Source: Bacillus sp. M6-12 (GTDB lineage: Bacteria; Bacillota; Bacilli; Bacillales; DSM-1321). Taken from it: a DNA stretch of 64,000 nucleotides. Of the stretch, positions 9,114 to 18,575 are shown piece after piece. A program made the position numbers and the translations under genes. Position 1 is the stretch's first letter, and each line of letters starts with the position of its first letter. The stretch is from the NCBI RefSeq assembly GCF_002860285.1, contig NZ_PGVF01000027.1, forward strand, positions 186,001 to 250,000. The letters run 5' to 3'. The notes beneath the pieces are model-generated. The model did not search any database. It saw only the letters and a list, made by a program, of their open reading frames with translations, and had not been told where the DNA came from.

Positions 9114-10660
9114 CTGACATCTATGAAAAAATTAATGAGCTATATGACCGCAGAAGGGAAGTAGAATTGGGCGGAGGCGATGAACGGATTGAAAAACAGC
9201 ATGAAAAGGGCAAGCTGACGGCACGTGAACGTATAGACCTGCTGGTAGATCCCGGAACATTTGTTGAGCTGAATCCGTTTATTCAGCACCGTTCTCACGA
9301 TTTCGGCCTGGATGCTGTAAAAGGTCCCGGTGATGGTGTAGTAACAGGTTATGGGAAGGTAAATGGGAGGGATATCTATTTATTTTCCCAGGACTTTACC
9401 GTTTTTGGAGGGGCGCTTGGCGAGATGCATGCAAAAAAAATCGCCAATGTCATGGATTTGGCCGCAAAAAATGGTGCACCATTTATTGGCTTAAACGATT
9501 CCGGCGGAGCGCGGATTCAGGAAGGCGTAGTATCACTTGACGGATATGGGCACATTTTTTACCGGAATGCGATTTATTCAGGTGTAATCCCGCAAATATC
9601 TGTTATCATGGGCCCCTGTGCTGGCGGGGCAGTGTATTCACCGGCGATTACCGATTTTGTTTTCATGGTTGAAAAAACAAGCCAGATGTTTATAACGGGG
9701 CCAAAGGTAATTGAAACAGTTACGGGGGAGAAAATCAGCTCTGAGGATCTAGGCGGGGCAGATGTACATAATAGCATTAGCGGGAACGCTCATTTCCAAG
9801 CGCAATCAGAGGAAGATGTAATCATGATGGTGAGAAATCTTCTTAGCTATCTGCCGCAAAATAATGAGGAGAAGCCGCCAAGGAACGACAAAGATTCCGA
9901 GGATGATTACAGGGCAAACCTCACCGATCTCATACCCTTTGATGCTATCCGACCATATGATGTCCGTACAGTTATAGCAGAGGTGGTTGATTCCGGATCA
10001 TTCATGGAGGTTCAAAAGGATTTTGCGCGAAATCTTGTAATCGGACTGGCCAGGATAAAAGGGGAAGTAGTTGGCCTTGTGTGCAATCAGCCAAAGTTTA
10101 TGGCGGGCGGACTCGATATCGACTCGTCTGATAAGGCGGCGAGATTCATCCGTTTCTGCGATTCCTTTAATATTCCGATTATCACATTTGAAGATGTAAC
10201 AGGGTTTTTTCCAGGGGTTAAACAGGAGCATGGAGGTATCATCCGGCATGGTGCTAAGATTCTTTACGCATACTCAGAGGCCACTGTTCCAAAGCTTACC
10301 GTAATACTGCGCAAAGCATACGGCGGTGCCTACGTTGCATTAAATAGCAAGTCGATCGGTGCAGATCTTGTCTTTGCCTGGCCAAATGCGGAGATTGCCG
10401 TAATGGGACCGCAGGGGGCAGCAAATATTATATTTGCGCGGGAAATCCAAAACAGTGAGAATCCGGAACAGACACGGGCACAGAAGATTGAGGAGTACCG
10501 TGAGAAATTTGCAAATCCATATGTAGCGGCAAGCCAGGGAATGGTTGATGATGTAATTGACCCTCGTGAAACTCGAATCAAAATCATTCAGGCATTGGAG
10601 ATGCTTCGGAATAAAAAAGAAACTCGACCTTATAAGAAACACGGGAACATTCCTTTATAA
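9110..10660 (+). CDS. pccB: Acyl-CoA (propionyl-CoA) carboxylase, carboxyltransferase subunit
   Basis: 516-residue carboxyltransferase that moves CO2 from biotin to propionyl-CoA to give methylmalonyl-CoA (or the reverse, in decarboxylase complexes). Both crotonase-like halves are present, with oxyanion-hole glycines in NDSGGARIQEG and PCAGGAVYSPA in the N-half and KAYGGAYVALNS in the C-half. Length matches PccB/MmdA/YqjD. No biotin carboxylase or biotin carrier gene is nearby, so these must come from elsewhere. The SGGARIQ motif does not separate propionyl- from methylmalonyl-CoA use, so the symbol is provisional. Confidence 0.9.
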   Translation: MTDIYEKINELYDRRREVELGGGDERIEKQHEKGKLTARERIDLLVDPGTFVELNPFIQHRSHDFGLDAVKGPGDGVVTGYGKVNGRDIYLFSQDFTVFGGALGEMHAKKIANVMDLAAKNGAPFIGLNDSGGARIQEGVVSLDGYGHIFYRNAIYSGVIPQISVIMGPCAGGAVYSPAITDFVFMVEKTSQMFITGPKVIETVTGEKISSEDLGGADVHNSISGNAHFQAQSEEDVIMMVRNLLSYLPQNNEEKPPRNDKDSEDDYRANLTDLIPFDAIRPYDVRTVIAEVVDSGSFMEVQKDFARNLVIGLARIKGEVVGLVCNQPKFMAGGLDIDSSDKAARFIRFCDSFNIPIITFEDVTGFFPGVKQEHGGIIRHGAKILYAYSEATVPKLTVILRKAYGGAYVALNSKSIGADLVFAWPNAEIAVMGPQGAANIIFAREIQNSENPEQTRAQKIEEYREKFANPYVAASQGMVDDVIDPRETRIKIIQALEMLRNKKETRPYKKHGNIPL

Positions 10661-10753
10661 TAAAAGGAATTGTTTAACGGGCGAAATGGATTGGCAGCAG
10701 AGCTCCTTTGTCTTATTAAAACGGACAGTATTATCTACCATACACGAAATTCT

Positions 10754-10799
10754 GGGCAGAGGAATTTCCCCATGGAGGATGCTGCCCGTTTCTTTTTTT
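10754..10799 (+). terminator. Terminator after carboxyltransferase gene
   Basis: GGGCAG (10754-10759)/CTGCCC (10782-10787) around an imperfect loop, followed by a T-rich run. The remainder of the 10661-11027 gap shows no further gene. Confidence 0.7.
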
Positions 10800-11027
10800 A
10801 TCTGCGCAAAAAGGCGGAACTGCAAAAATAGAGTTATGACCTGGCATATCATCGTTATTTTCCTCTGAAAACTGGCGCTGTAATGCACTGGGTTATATTG
10901 CAAGCCTATACCTAAAGAAATTTATAAAGCTGTGCTTCTTTAGTTATGGGATCGATAAACATATTTGCCGCGACTCTATTTTAAGGAGTATACTTAAAAG
11001 TGAGCATACATATGGAGGTTTGTAGAA

Positions 11028-12149
11028 ATGATCAATCAAGAAAGATTATTAAATGAATTTTTGGAATTGGTCCAAATTGATTCCGAAACGAAGTTTGAGG
11101 CTGAAATTTGTAAAGTGCTGAAGGAAAAGTTCTCTTCACTTGGTGTTGACGTTTTTGAAGATGACACAACAGCACAGACTGGTCATGGTGCAGGCAACCT
11201 GGTTTGCACACTCAATGGAACAAAAGAAGGCGTAGACACCATATATTTCACTTCACACATGGACACAGTTGTTCCCGGAAAAGGAATTAAGCCAGAATTA
11301 AAAGACGGATACATTATTACGGATGGAACAACTATCCTTGGGGCTGATGATAAAGCAGGACTGGCAGTAATGCTTGAAACGATCCGTGTTTTAAAAGAGC
11401 AAAACATTGCACACGGAACAATTCAGTTCATTATTACTGTTGGTGAGGAATCAGGATTGGTTGGTGTAAAAGCGCTTGATCGGTCATTGGTGAAGGCTGC
11501 TTACGGTTATGCGCTTGACAGTGACGGTAAAGTAGGAAATATTGTGGTAGCGGCTCCGACCCAGGCAAAAGTTACCGCTACAATATACGGCAAAACAGCT
11601 CATGCAGGAGTTGCTCCTGAAAAAGGAATTTCTGCCATTACATTAGCAGCTAAAGCCATCTCCAGAATGCCGCTTGGCCGTATCGATGAAGAGACAACTG
11701 CTAATATCGGACGTTTCCAGGGCGGAACCCAGACAAACATTGTCTGTGATTATGTGGAAATTTTGGCTGAGGCCCGTTCACTTGTTCCTGAAAAAATGGA
11801 GCAGCAAGTAGAGAAGATGAAGGAAGCGTTCCAATCAGCTGCTGAAGAAATGGGCGGCCGTGCGGAAGTGGATGTGAAAATCATGTACCCTGGATTTAAA
11901 TTTGCTGCTGGAGACCATGTGGTTGAAGTGGCAAGAAAAGCTGCGGAAAAAATCGGCCGTCCTTGTGAACTTCAGCAAAGCGGTGGCGGAAGTGATGCTA
12001 ATGTTATTGCCGGTTTCGGAGTTCCAACAGTCAATCTGGCAGTCGGGTATGAAGATATCCATACCACAAACGAAAAAATGCCAGTGGAAGAACTTGTAAA
12101 GCTGAGCGAAATGGTAGTTGAAATTATTAAAGAAGTATCAGGGGAGTAA
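11028..12149 (+). CDS. M20 family metallopeptidase (YqjE, peptidase T-like)
   Basis: 373-residue cytoplasmic aminopeptidase-type enzyme binding two zinc ions. Metal and catalytic motifs are SHMDTVVPG (His and catalytic Asp at about residues 81-83), GADDKAGLA (bridging Asp), GEESGLVG (catalytic Glu-Glu) and ALDSDG. The C-terminal catalytic segment has the SGGGSDAN motif. A dimerisation domain is inserted at about 180-290. Start has GGAGG 9 bases upstream. Annotated in many genomes as tripeptidase T; the true substrate is not shown by sequence. Confidence 0.9.
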   Translation: MINQERLLNEFLELVQIDSETKFEAEICKVLKEKFSSLGVDVFEDDTTAQTGHGAGNLVCTLNGTKEGVDTIYFTSHMDTVVPGKGIKPELKDGYIITDGTTILGADDKAGLAVMLETIRVLKEQNIAHGTIQFIITVGEESGLVGVKALDRSLVKAAYGYALDSDGKVGNIVVAAPTQAKVTATIYGKTAHAGVAPEKGISAITLAAKAISRMPLGRIDEETTANIGRFQGGTQTNIVCDYVEILAEARSLVPEKMEQQVEKMKEAFQSAAEEMGGRAEVDVKIMYPGFKFAAGDHVVEVARKAAEKIGRPCELQQSGGGSDANVIAGFGVPTVNLAVGYEDIHTTNEKMPVEELVKLSEMVVEIIKEVSGE

Positions 12150-12226
12150 TTAGGGGAATCTTTCTATTCATATAATGAAAATGAGTGGTTTGTTCAGCTG
12201 CATACCTTAATGCAAGGAGGCAGTTT

Positions 12227-12706
12227 ATGAGCGAAATAATGAAGGTTGTTGTTTTTTCTACAGGGAGTGAGGAGTATGCACTCCCGATTGACTCTGTACT
12301 TTCAATCGAGAAACCTGCCGCGGTAACACCCATTCCTCATTTTCCAAACCATGTTGAAGGAATGGTAAAGATAAGGGATCAATTAATTCCGCTCGTTTCA
12401 TTGGAAAAAGTCCTTTATCCCGCCAGACCAGCTGATTTCCAAACGGAAAACAAATGGATTATTCTTAAAACAGATAAGCTATCTGTAGGGATTATTGTAA
12501 AAGACGCTAAAGAAATCCTTGAAATTGATGCAGGCCTAATTAAGCAATTGGGCTTGCTTGCCTATCATAAAACATCGTTTTTTATCGGTGTGGCCAATCT
12601 GGGCAGCCGGCTTATTACAATCATAGATCCGGATAAGCTGATCAATTCGCTTGAAGGAATAAGAGAGTTACGGGAGTATATGGAATTGGCGGACCGGCAG
12701 AATTGA
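12227..12706 (+). CDS. Stand-alone CheW-domain protein
   Basis: 159-residue single-domain CheW-like protein. The SH3-like fold is recognisable from FSTGSEEYALPIDSVLSIEKP, the VEGMVKIRDQLIPLVSLEKVL strand pair, and the C-terminal GVANLGSRLITIIDPDKLI. Such proteins couple receptors to CheA. Here no other chemotaxis gene is nearby, so its partner is unknown. The ATG at 12227 is chosen for AAGGAGG 7 bases upstream; an earlier in-frame start at 12185 lacks a ribosome site. Family sure, role not. Confidence 0.85.
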   Translation: MSEIMKVVVFSTGSEEYALPIDSVLSIEKPAAVTPIPHFPNHVEGMVKIRDQLIPLVSLEKVLYPARPADFQTENKWIILKTDKLSVGIIVKDAKEILEIDAGLIKQLGLLAYHKTSFFIGVANLGSRLITIIDPDKLINSLEGIRELREYMELADRQN

Positions 12707-12722
12707 TTGAAAAGATAGAGCG

Positions 12723-12758
12723 AACCCCCTGTCATGTATAAAGGTGACGGGGGTATTC
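12723..12758 (+). terminator. Probable terminator after CheW-like gene
   Basis: ACCCCCTGTCA/TGACGGGGGT stem with a 10-base loop. The following tract is only moderately T-rich, so strength is uncertain. Confidence 0.55.
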
Positions 12759-12840
12759 GTGTGTAATGACCGCCTCTATTAAGTATATTTATGTGATTAT
12801 GCTACAATATGGAGCAAAGGCCAAAAAGGGAGTGGCAGGC

Positions 12841-14115
12841 GTGAAGGCGATGTATCCAAAGAACGGAAGGGTTATCCTTCACGTCGATATGAACAGTTTT
12901 TATGCTTCTGTAGAAATGGCCTATGATAATGAATTAAAAGGTAAACCGCTGGCAATTGCCGGCAATGTGGAGGAGCGGCGCGGCATTATTGTAACCTGCA
13001 GCTATGAAGCAAGGAAATTTGGCGTTAAGACGACTATGCCAATTTGGGAAGCGAAAAAGATTTGCCCGCAGCTTATTATCAGGAAACCCAATTTTGAGAG
13101 ATACCGCAAAGCTTCAATTGCTATTTTTGATCTGCTGAGGCAATATACCGAACTTGTTGAGCCCGTGTCGATTGATGAAGGTTATTTAGATATAACCGAA
13201 AGCGGTACCCTCGGATCACCGCTGGAAATCGCGAAAGATATCCAGCTACGTATAATGGAAACGATGGATTTGCCGTGCAGTATCGGAGTTGCACCAAATA
13301 AATTCCTTGCAAAAACAGCTTCGGACATGAAGAAGCCAATGGGTATCACAGTTCTAAGAAAGCGCGATGTCCCGGCAAAGCTTTGGCCGCTCCCAGTCGG
13401 AGAGATGCACGGAATCGGAAAAAAGACTGAACAAAAACTGAACAGCGTAGATATTATCACAATTGGCCACCTTGCTGCAGCAAGTGACGTTACCCTTAGA
13501 AATCTTCTTGGCATCAATGGGGCAAAGCTGAAGGAGAGGGCAAACGGCCAAGATAGAAGGCCCGTAGATCCTGAGGCGATCTTTGATTACAAAAGCGTCG
13601 GCAATTCCACGACACTGCCGCATGACAGCACCAATCAAAAAGAACTGATTGGTATTCTCGACAAGCTTTCAGAAAAAGTAGCCCTCCGCTTAAAGAATAA
13701 AATGCTTGTTGGCCAAAAAATCGGAGTAACGATCCGTTATAAAGACCGGAATACCATAACCAGGAGCCGCAAAACGGATAATCCTTTTTTTGAGAAAGCA
13801 GATATTCATGCATTAGCTATAGAGCTATTCAAAAAAAATTGGAATGGTGAAGGTGTCAGGCTGTTAGGAGTTACGGCATTCGATGTGCTGGACAAAGATG
13901 CAGCCTTTAAGCAGCTTGATTTGTTTTCCTATCACCAGGATGCAGAAAAGGAACCTCTATATGAAGCCATGAAGAAGCTCCAGAATAAATACGGCAGCAG
14001 CATCATTAAAAAGGGATCCGTTCCTGCAGCAGAGGAAAAGCCTTCGGTCGGAACAGATACTTCCTTCAACAAGGATTTATTTGATAATTTTCGATTAAAG
14101 GATTCAAAACAGTAA
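12841..14115 (+). CDS. dinB: DNA polymerase IV (Y-family)
   Basis: 424-residue error-prone translesion polymerase, equivalent to B. subtilis PolY1 (YqjH). Palm motifs HVDMNSFYASVE (first metal Asp) and EPVSIDEGYLDIT (SIDE-type catalytic Asp-Glu) are intact, followed by CSIGVAPNKFLAKTASDMKKP, the thumb helix-hairpin-helix MHGIGKKTEQKL, and a little-finger domain. The C-terminal QLDLF at about residue 360 matches a beta-clamp binding motif. GTG at 12841 with AGGGAG 8 bases upstream is preferred; a longer open frame from 12766 lacks a ribosome site. Confidence 0.95.
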   Translation: MKAMYPKNGRVILHVDMNSFYASVEMAYDNELKGKPLAIAGNVEERRGIIVTCSYEARKFGVKTTMPIWEAKKICPQLIIRKPNFERYRKASIAIFDLLRQYTELVEPVSIDEGYLDITESGTLGSPLEIAKDIQLRIMETMDLPCSIGVAPNKFLAKTASDMKKPMGITVLRKRDVPAKLWPLPVGEMHGIGKKTEQKLNSVDIITIGHLAAASDVTLRNLLGINGAKLKERANGQDRRPVDPEAIFDYKSVGNSTTLPHDSTNQKELIGILDKLSEKVALRLKNKMLVGQKIGVTIRYKDRNTITRSRKTDNPFFEKADIHALAIELFKKNWNGEGVRLLGVTAFDVLDKDAAFKQLDLFSYHQDAEKEPLYEAMKKLQNKYGSSIIKKGSVPAAEEKPSVGTDTSFNKDLFDNFRLKDSKQ

Positions 14116-14254
14116 TTTTTTGCGATTCATATTTTTGTTTACGTGCAAAATAAGAGAAGCTATGCCTGAGAGTTGCATGCCTGCCCGAAAATTGCTAAAT
14201 TTAAATGGTTCTAAAAACAAATAACTACTTGATTAACAGAAGGGACGTTCAAAT

Positions 14255-15664
14255 ATGTCAAAGCAGCAAATCGGTGTCATTGGACTGGCCGTTATGGGGA
14301 AAAACCTTGCTTTTAACATTGAAAGCAGAGGATATTCCATTTCTGTATATAACCGTTCTCGCGAGAAGACGGATGAAATGATGAAGGAAGCTGAAGGAAA
14401 GAACGTTTTACCTACATACACTATGGAAGAGTTTGTAGCATCCCTGGAAAAACCGCGGAAGGTATTGCTGATGGTAAAAGCCGGAGGCCCTACAGACGCT
14501 ACTATTGAACAATTAAAACCGCTTCTTGAAGAGGGCGACATTGTTATCGATGGCGGAAATACATTCTTTAAGGATACACAGCGGCGCAATGAAGAATTGA
14601 GCAGTCTTGGCCTTAATTTTATTGGAACAGGCGTTTCAGGCGGAGAAGAAGGAGCATTAACTGGCCCTTCCATTATGCCGGGCGGACAAAAAGAGGCGTA
14701 TGAATTGGTAGCGCCAATTTTAAAAGACATTTCTGCGAAAGTAAACGGTGAGCCTTGCTGTACATACATCGGGCCAAATGGTGCCGGCCATTATGTTAAG
14801 ATGGTTCACAACGGAATTGAATATGGAGATATGCAGCTTATTTCAGAATCGTACTTCTTGCTGAAGAACCTGCTTGGCCTTTCAGCGGAAGAACTTCATG
14901 AAGTTTTCTCTGAGTGGAATAAAGGGGAGCTGGACAGCTACCTGATTGAAATTACAGCTGATATCTTTAAAAAATATGATGATGAAACCGGCAAGCCAAT
15001 GGTCGATGTAATCTTGGACAAAGCCGGACAGAAGGGTACAGGCAAATGGACAAGCCAGAGCGCTCTTGACCTTGGTGTGTCACTTCCTGTTATTACAGAA
15101 TCCGTATTTGCCCGATTTATTTCTGCAATTAAAGAAGAGCGCGTGGCAGCAAGCAAGGTGCTTAGCGGACCTGAAGCAAAGCCATTCTCAGGAGATAAAA
15201 AGGCGTTTATTGAAAGTATCCGCCGTGCCCTTTACATGAGCAAAATCGTATCCTATGCCCAAGGCTTTGCCCAAATGAAGGCAGCATCAGATGAATATAA
15301 TTGGGATCTGCAATATGGGGAGATCGCAATGATCTTCCGTGGCGGCTGTATTATTCGCGCCCAGTTCCTGCAAAAGATCAAGGATGCATACGACAAGGAG
15401 CCGAACCTGAACAATCTGCTGCTTGATGAGTACTTTAAAGGCATCGTGGAAAGCTATCAATCCTCACTGCGTGAAGTGATTTCAGCAGCAGTTGCCAATG
15501 GTATCCCGGTGCCATGTTTTGCAGCGGCTCTTGCATACTTTGATAGCTACAGAACGGAAACGCTGCCTGCCAACCTTATTCAGGCTCAGCGCGACTATTT
15601 CGGAGCACACACATATGAGCGCAATGACAAATCAGGCGTATTCCATACTGAATGGATGAAGTAA
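14255..15664 (+). CDS. gndA: 6-phosphogluconate dehydrogenase, NADP-dependent decarboxylating
   Basis: 469-residue oxidative pentose-phosphate enzyme converting 6-phosphogluconate to ribulose-5-phosphate, CO2 and NADPH. N-terminal Rossmann motif [10 protein letters not shown] at residues 8-17 with the NRSREKTDE loop expected for NADP preference; active-site [21 protein letters not shown] and the catalytic-Lys segment [19 protein letters not shown] follow. Length is that of the family. Transcribed alone. The zwf gene, encoding the preceding pathway enzyme, is 4 kb away on the other strand. Confidence 0.97.
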   Translation: MSKQQIGVIGLAVMGKNLAFNIESRGYSISVYNRSREKTDEMMKEAEGKNVLPTYTMEEFVASLEKPRKVLLMVKAGGPTDATIEQLKPLLEEGDIVIDGGNTFFKDTQRRNEELSSLGLNFIGTGVSGGEEGALTGPSIMPGGQKEAYELVAPILKDISAKVNGEPCCTYIGPNGAGHYVKMVHNGIEYGDMQLISESYFLLKNLLGLSAEELHEVFSEWNKGELDSYLIEITADIFKKYDDETGKPMVDVILDKAGQKGTGKWTSQSALDLGVSLPVITESVFARFISAIKEERVAASKVLSGPEAKPFSGDKKAFIESIRRALYMSKIVSYAQGFAQMKAASDEYNWDLQYGEIAMIFRGGCIIRAQFLQKIKDAYDKEPNLNNLLLDEYFKGIVESYQSSLREVISAAVANGIPVPCFAAALAYFDSYRTETLPANLIQAQRDYFGAHTYERNDKSGVFHTEWMK

Positions 15665-15751
15665 TTCGGGGGCCGGTGCGCTGCTATGCCGCGTGCCGGA
15701 TCACCAGTACTTTCCATTGTGTTTGGACACATTTTGATGTAATATAGTAAT

Positions 15752-15942
15752 ACAAGCTGCGCTGTTCGTGGTTATAATAAAGTTTTAACCTTTAAGCTGT
15801 AACAGGGAGTTTTATTTTCAAAACTGTAATGACAAGCCTCTGTCTATATGACTTGGAGGACAGGCAGGACGTTTTGAGCGAACACCCACTTTGAGGAGTG
15901 GTGGTTTAAAACTTTCTTATGGATTACGGCAAACGCGGCTCT
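15752..15942 (+). ncRNA. 6S RNA (6S-2/BsrB-type), copy 1
   Basis: About 190 nt forming one long interrupted hairpin. The closing stem pairs 15755-15769 with 15926-15940, the internal helix AAAGTTTTAACC (15779-15790) pairs with GGTTTAAAACTTT (15903-15915), and there are apical hairpins at about 15833-15872. The AAGTTTTAACCTTT segment is, from memory, the complement of the product RNA made on B. subtilis 6S-2 RNA. A TATAGT -10 lies at 15743-15748. There is no terminator after this copy. Homology is from memory and not searched. Confidence 0.7.
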
Positions 15943-15999
15943 AATTAAATGGCAGCAACTTCCATTTGATTTTTATCAGCATTTGAGATAATATAATAT

Positions 16000-16193
16000 T
16001 ACAAGCTGCATTGTTCGTATTGATAATAAAGTTTTAACCTTTAAGCTGTAATAGGGAGTTTTATGATTGAAACCGGAATGACAAGCCTCTGTCTATACGA
16101 CAAGGAGGACAGGCAGGAGCGTTTCTGCGAACACCCACTTTGAGGAGTGGTGGTTTAAAACTTTCTTAGACGAAATACGGCAAATGCGGCTAC
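16000..16193 (+). ncRNA. 6S RNA (6S-2/BsrB-type), copy 2
   Basis: A second, clearly homologous copy 59 bases downstream of copy 1. It keeps the AAGTTTTAACCTTTAAGCTGTAA segment, the GGAGGACAGGCAGGA apical strand and the ACTTTGAGGAGTGGTGGTTT strand almost exactly. The closing stem shows a compensatory change: pair G15761-C15934 in copy 1 is A16010-T16185 here. It has its own perfect TATAAT at 15992-15997 and is followed by a terminator, so it can be an independent transcript. Confidence 0.7.
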
Positions 16194-16209
16194 ATACCTA
16201 TACAATATC

Positions 16210-16241
16210 AAACCAGTTTCCAATCGGGGGCTGGTTTTTTG
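16210..16241 (+). terminator. Terminator downstream of the 6S-like copies
   Basis: AACCAG (16211-16216)/CTGGTT (16231-16236) stem and T6, about 20 bases after copy 2. Confidence 0.75.
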
Positions 16242-16254
16242 TGATTTAATAAAT

Positions 16255-16316
16255 TGGCTATGTTAAAGCTCATTGTTGATCTTGCCACTCTGTTGATGTC
16301 TAGCGGCAGCTCCCAG
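16255..16316. repeat. Dispersed intergenic repeat, copy A (truncated)
   Basis: The stretch beginning TGGCTATGTTAAAGCTCA and ending in GTTGATGTCTAGCGGCAGC is repeated with few changes at 35041-35100. Its last part (GATGTCTAGC...GC) is the head of the repeats at 19577 and 19702. The rest of 16317-16486 holds the promoter region of the MATE gene, with nothing else seen. Confidence 0.65.
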
Positions 16317-16486
16317 TTTGGAAAAATAAAATATTATCCGGGTTATTGAATGGTATACCGTACAACTTTTCCCGGTTTTCAATAGGAAAAACCAATCATT
16401 CAAATACATTCTTCAATTTCTAGAAAAATCATTGAGTTTCCTTAATAATAAAAGAATGAACTAAAAAATCGGTAAAGGAGTTTACC

Positions 16487-17824
16487 ATGAACCAGCATGA
16501 TTTTACGCGAGGCAACCTATGGGAGCAAATGGTCAGGTTCTCAACACCGATTCTGTTGACAAATCTGCTGCAGGTTTCCTACCAGTTTATAGACAGCCTT
16601 TGGGTCGGCAATCTCCTTGGCGCAAACGCGCTTGGAGCTGTGTCAGTTTCAGGCACAGTCATTTTCACGATATTATCGTTTATTATCGGGGTAAATAATG
16701 CGGCCTTAACGATACTATCCCAGCAGAAGGGGAAAGCAGACCGTCAAGGCCTTACAAATTACCTTAATGCTTTCGTTGTTATTCTCACCATTCTCTCCCT
16801 TTTGCTCGGGGTATTAGGCTATATATTTTCAGAATGGATCCTTGTATTTCTTGGCACCCCGGAAGCGATGATTTCCAGTGCTGAAGTATTTCTGAAAATT
16901 AACTTTGTCGGGATCATTTTCTTGTTTGGATATAATTTTATCGCCACCATTCTCCGATCCATTGGAGACAGTAAAACACCATTAACATTTGTTTTTTTAT
17001 CAGTTGTATTAAACACTTTTCTGGTTCCGTTATTTATAATCTATTTTGGCATGGGAATCGAAGGTGCCGCCCTTGCGACTATAATTTCACAGGGTGTGGC
17101 ATTCCTGTTCGGATTGTCATTGGTCATCAGAAGAAAAATTGTTCCGTTCTCTGTTCCGTATTTGCCGAAAAAAGAGGAAGCAGCATTAATATTTAAGCTG
17201 GGCATTCCCGCTGGCCTGCAGATGACGGTTATTTCGGCCGGTGTCATGGCAATTATGAGTGTCGTGAATTCCTTTGGTGCAGATGTTGTGGCTGGTTTCG
17301 GAGCCGCCCAGCGTATCGACAGCCTGATTATGCTCCCTGCAATGGCTCTAAGTACGGCAGTCAACAGCATGGCAGGCCAGAACATTGGGGCAGGCCGCTG
17401 GGATAGGGTTCATAAGATTGCCGTTTACGGGGTCCTCTACAATTTATCGATTATGGTTGCAGTAGCTGTCGTAATTTTTCTTTTTTCTGAGCTGGGAATT
17501 GGGCTTTTCATTCAGGAACAGGAAGCCCGTGAATTTGGAGGGCAATATTTGCGGATCGTTGCATTTTTTTATCCGTTTCTTGGCATTAATTTTATCCTGA
17601 ACGGGATTGTCCGCGGATCGGGAGCGATGTTCCAGGTCCTTATATTAAACATCATCTCCTTCTGGATTTTACGTTATCCTTTAACATATCTTTTTTCTTT
17701 GAACCTTGGTGAGGCTGGAATTGGACTGGGTATGGGCACTGCTTTTGTGATTGGGAGCTTAACCTCCTATCTATATTACCGCTATGGTAAATGGAAGAAG
17801 GAGATACTGCCTGGGAAAGAATAG
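16487..17824 (+). CDS. MATE family multidrug/drug-Na+ antiporter
   Basis: 445-residue inner-membrane exporter with about 12 transmembrane helices arranged as two six-helix halves. The N-terminal QMVRFSTPILLTNLLQVSYQFIDSLWVGNLLG and second-half IFKLGIPAGLQMTVISAGV motifs are typical of the NorM/DinF group. GTAAAGGAG precedes the ATG. The gene stands alone. Substrates cannot be told from sequence. Confidence 0.93.
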   Translation: MNQHDFTRGNLWEQMVRFSTPILLTNLLQVSYQFIDSLWVGNLLGANALGAVSVSGTVIFTILSFIIGVNNAALTILSQQKGKADRQGLTNYLNAFVVILTILSLLLGVLGYIFSEWILVFLGTPEAMISSAEVFLKINFVGIIFLFGYNFIATILRSIGDSKTPLTFVFLSVVLNTFLVPLFIIYFGMGIEGAALATIISQGVAFLFGLSLVIRRKIVPFSVPYLPKKEEAALIFKLGIPAGLQMTVISAGVMAIMSVVNSFGADVVAGFGAAQRIDSLIMLPAMALSTAVNSMAGQNIGAGRWDRVHKIAVYGVLYNLSIMVAVAVVIFLFSELGIGLFIQEQEAREFGGQYLRIVAFFYPFLGINFILNGIVRGSGAMFQVLILNIISFWILRYPLTYLFSLNLGEAGIGLGMGTAFVIGSLTSYLYYRYGKWKKEILPGKE

Positions 17825-17940
17825 TACATTCGCTTTGTCGGCCCGAACTTTGGAATGGAATAGGTCCAGGTTCGGGAGACTGCTGAACAAATTGCTATTA
17901 TGTGAAGGGACAAACTGGATCGTTTATAAAAGCCTAAAGT

Positions 17941-18294
17941 TTATTCCTCTTTTTTTAATAATAGGCTGATGCTCTTTAATGTGTGAAGTCTAGCGGTAAG
18001 TATAAATAAGTCCTCGTAGTTCCGTTCAATATATTCGTCAATAATGTCCAGCCCTTTTCTAAACCTCTCAACTAATAAATAAGTATACTTTTCATTCCAG
18101 CTAAACTGATTTATTCTCTGAAGTTCATCAGCCAGTATTTGAAGCTTAAACTCTTCAACAAGAAGTATGACTTGATACAATTTATCCAAATTTAATATAA
18201 AGCTGCTTTTATTCCTATGACTTTTATAAACAAATTGTACAAATCCAATTATATTCTCAGCCAAAAGATTCGCAATTTGCATTTCGAAATTCAT
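17941..18294 (-). CDS. Hypothetical helical protein
   Basis: 117-residue predicted soluble, helical protein with no signal peptide or membrane segment and no family I recognise. It contains an NLLAENIIGFVQFVYKSHRNKSS segment (given here by its start MNFEMQIANL and end LLLKKEE). The ATG at 18294 has GAGGAG upstream, whereas the longer in-frame start at 18330 has none. It is isolated, facing a decayed region. Length and composition recall small regulatory or structural proteins, but no function can be assigned. Confidence 0.6.
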   Translation of the reverse strand: MNFEMQIANLLAENIIGFVQFVYKSHRNKSSFILNLDKLYQVILLVEEFKLQILADELQRINQFSWNEKYTYLLVERFRKGLDIIDEYIERNYEDLFILTARLHTLKSISLLLKKEE

Positions 18295-18575
18295 ATCACC
18301 ATCTCCTCTGTCTCGCAAAAACCAATACATTACTTAGGAAAGTGTATGATTTGGGCTTACTTTTTAACACTTTTAAAGTATAGAATGATAGAACCTGTCA
18401 AACTTCAGGGAACTAACCTTCTTAGCTACTCAAAAGCGACACTGGAAGATTTCATGAACATAGAGAAAACCTTGTAGATTTGGAAGCAGCGATTAACGAA
18501 AATAAAAATGTAATTGGCTGGTTTCTTAAATTAGATCGGATTATTAGAATTTGCATTATGCCAGGAGTGAACAGG

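Noticed and set aside
15665-16250. Insertion sequence or attachment-site duplication
   Set aside because: The tandem similarity is confined to two RNA-like units with compensatory changes; no transposase or terminal repeats.
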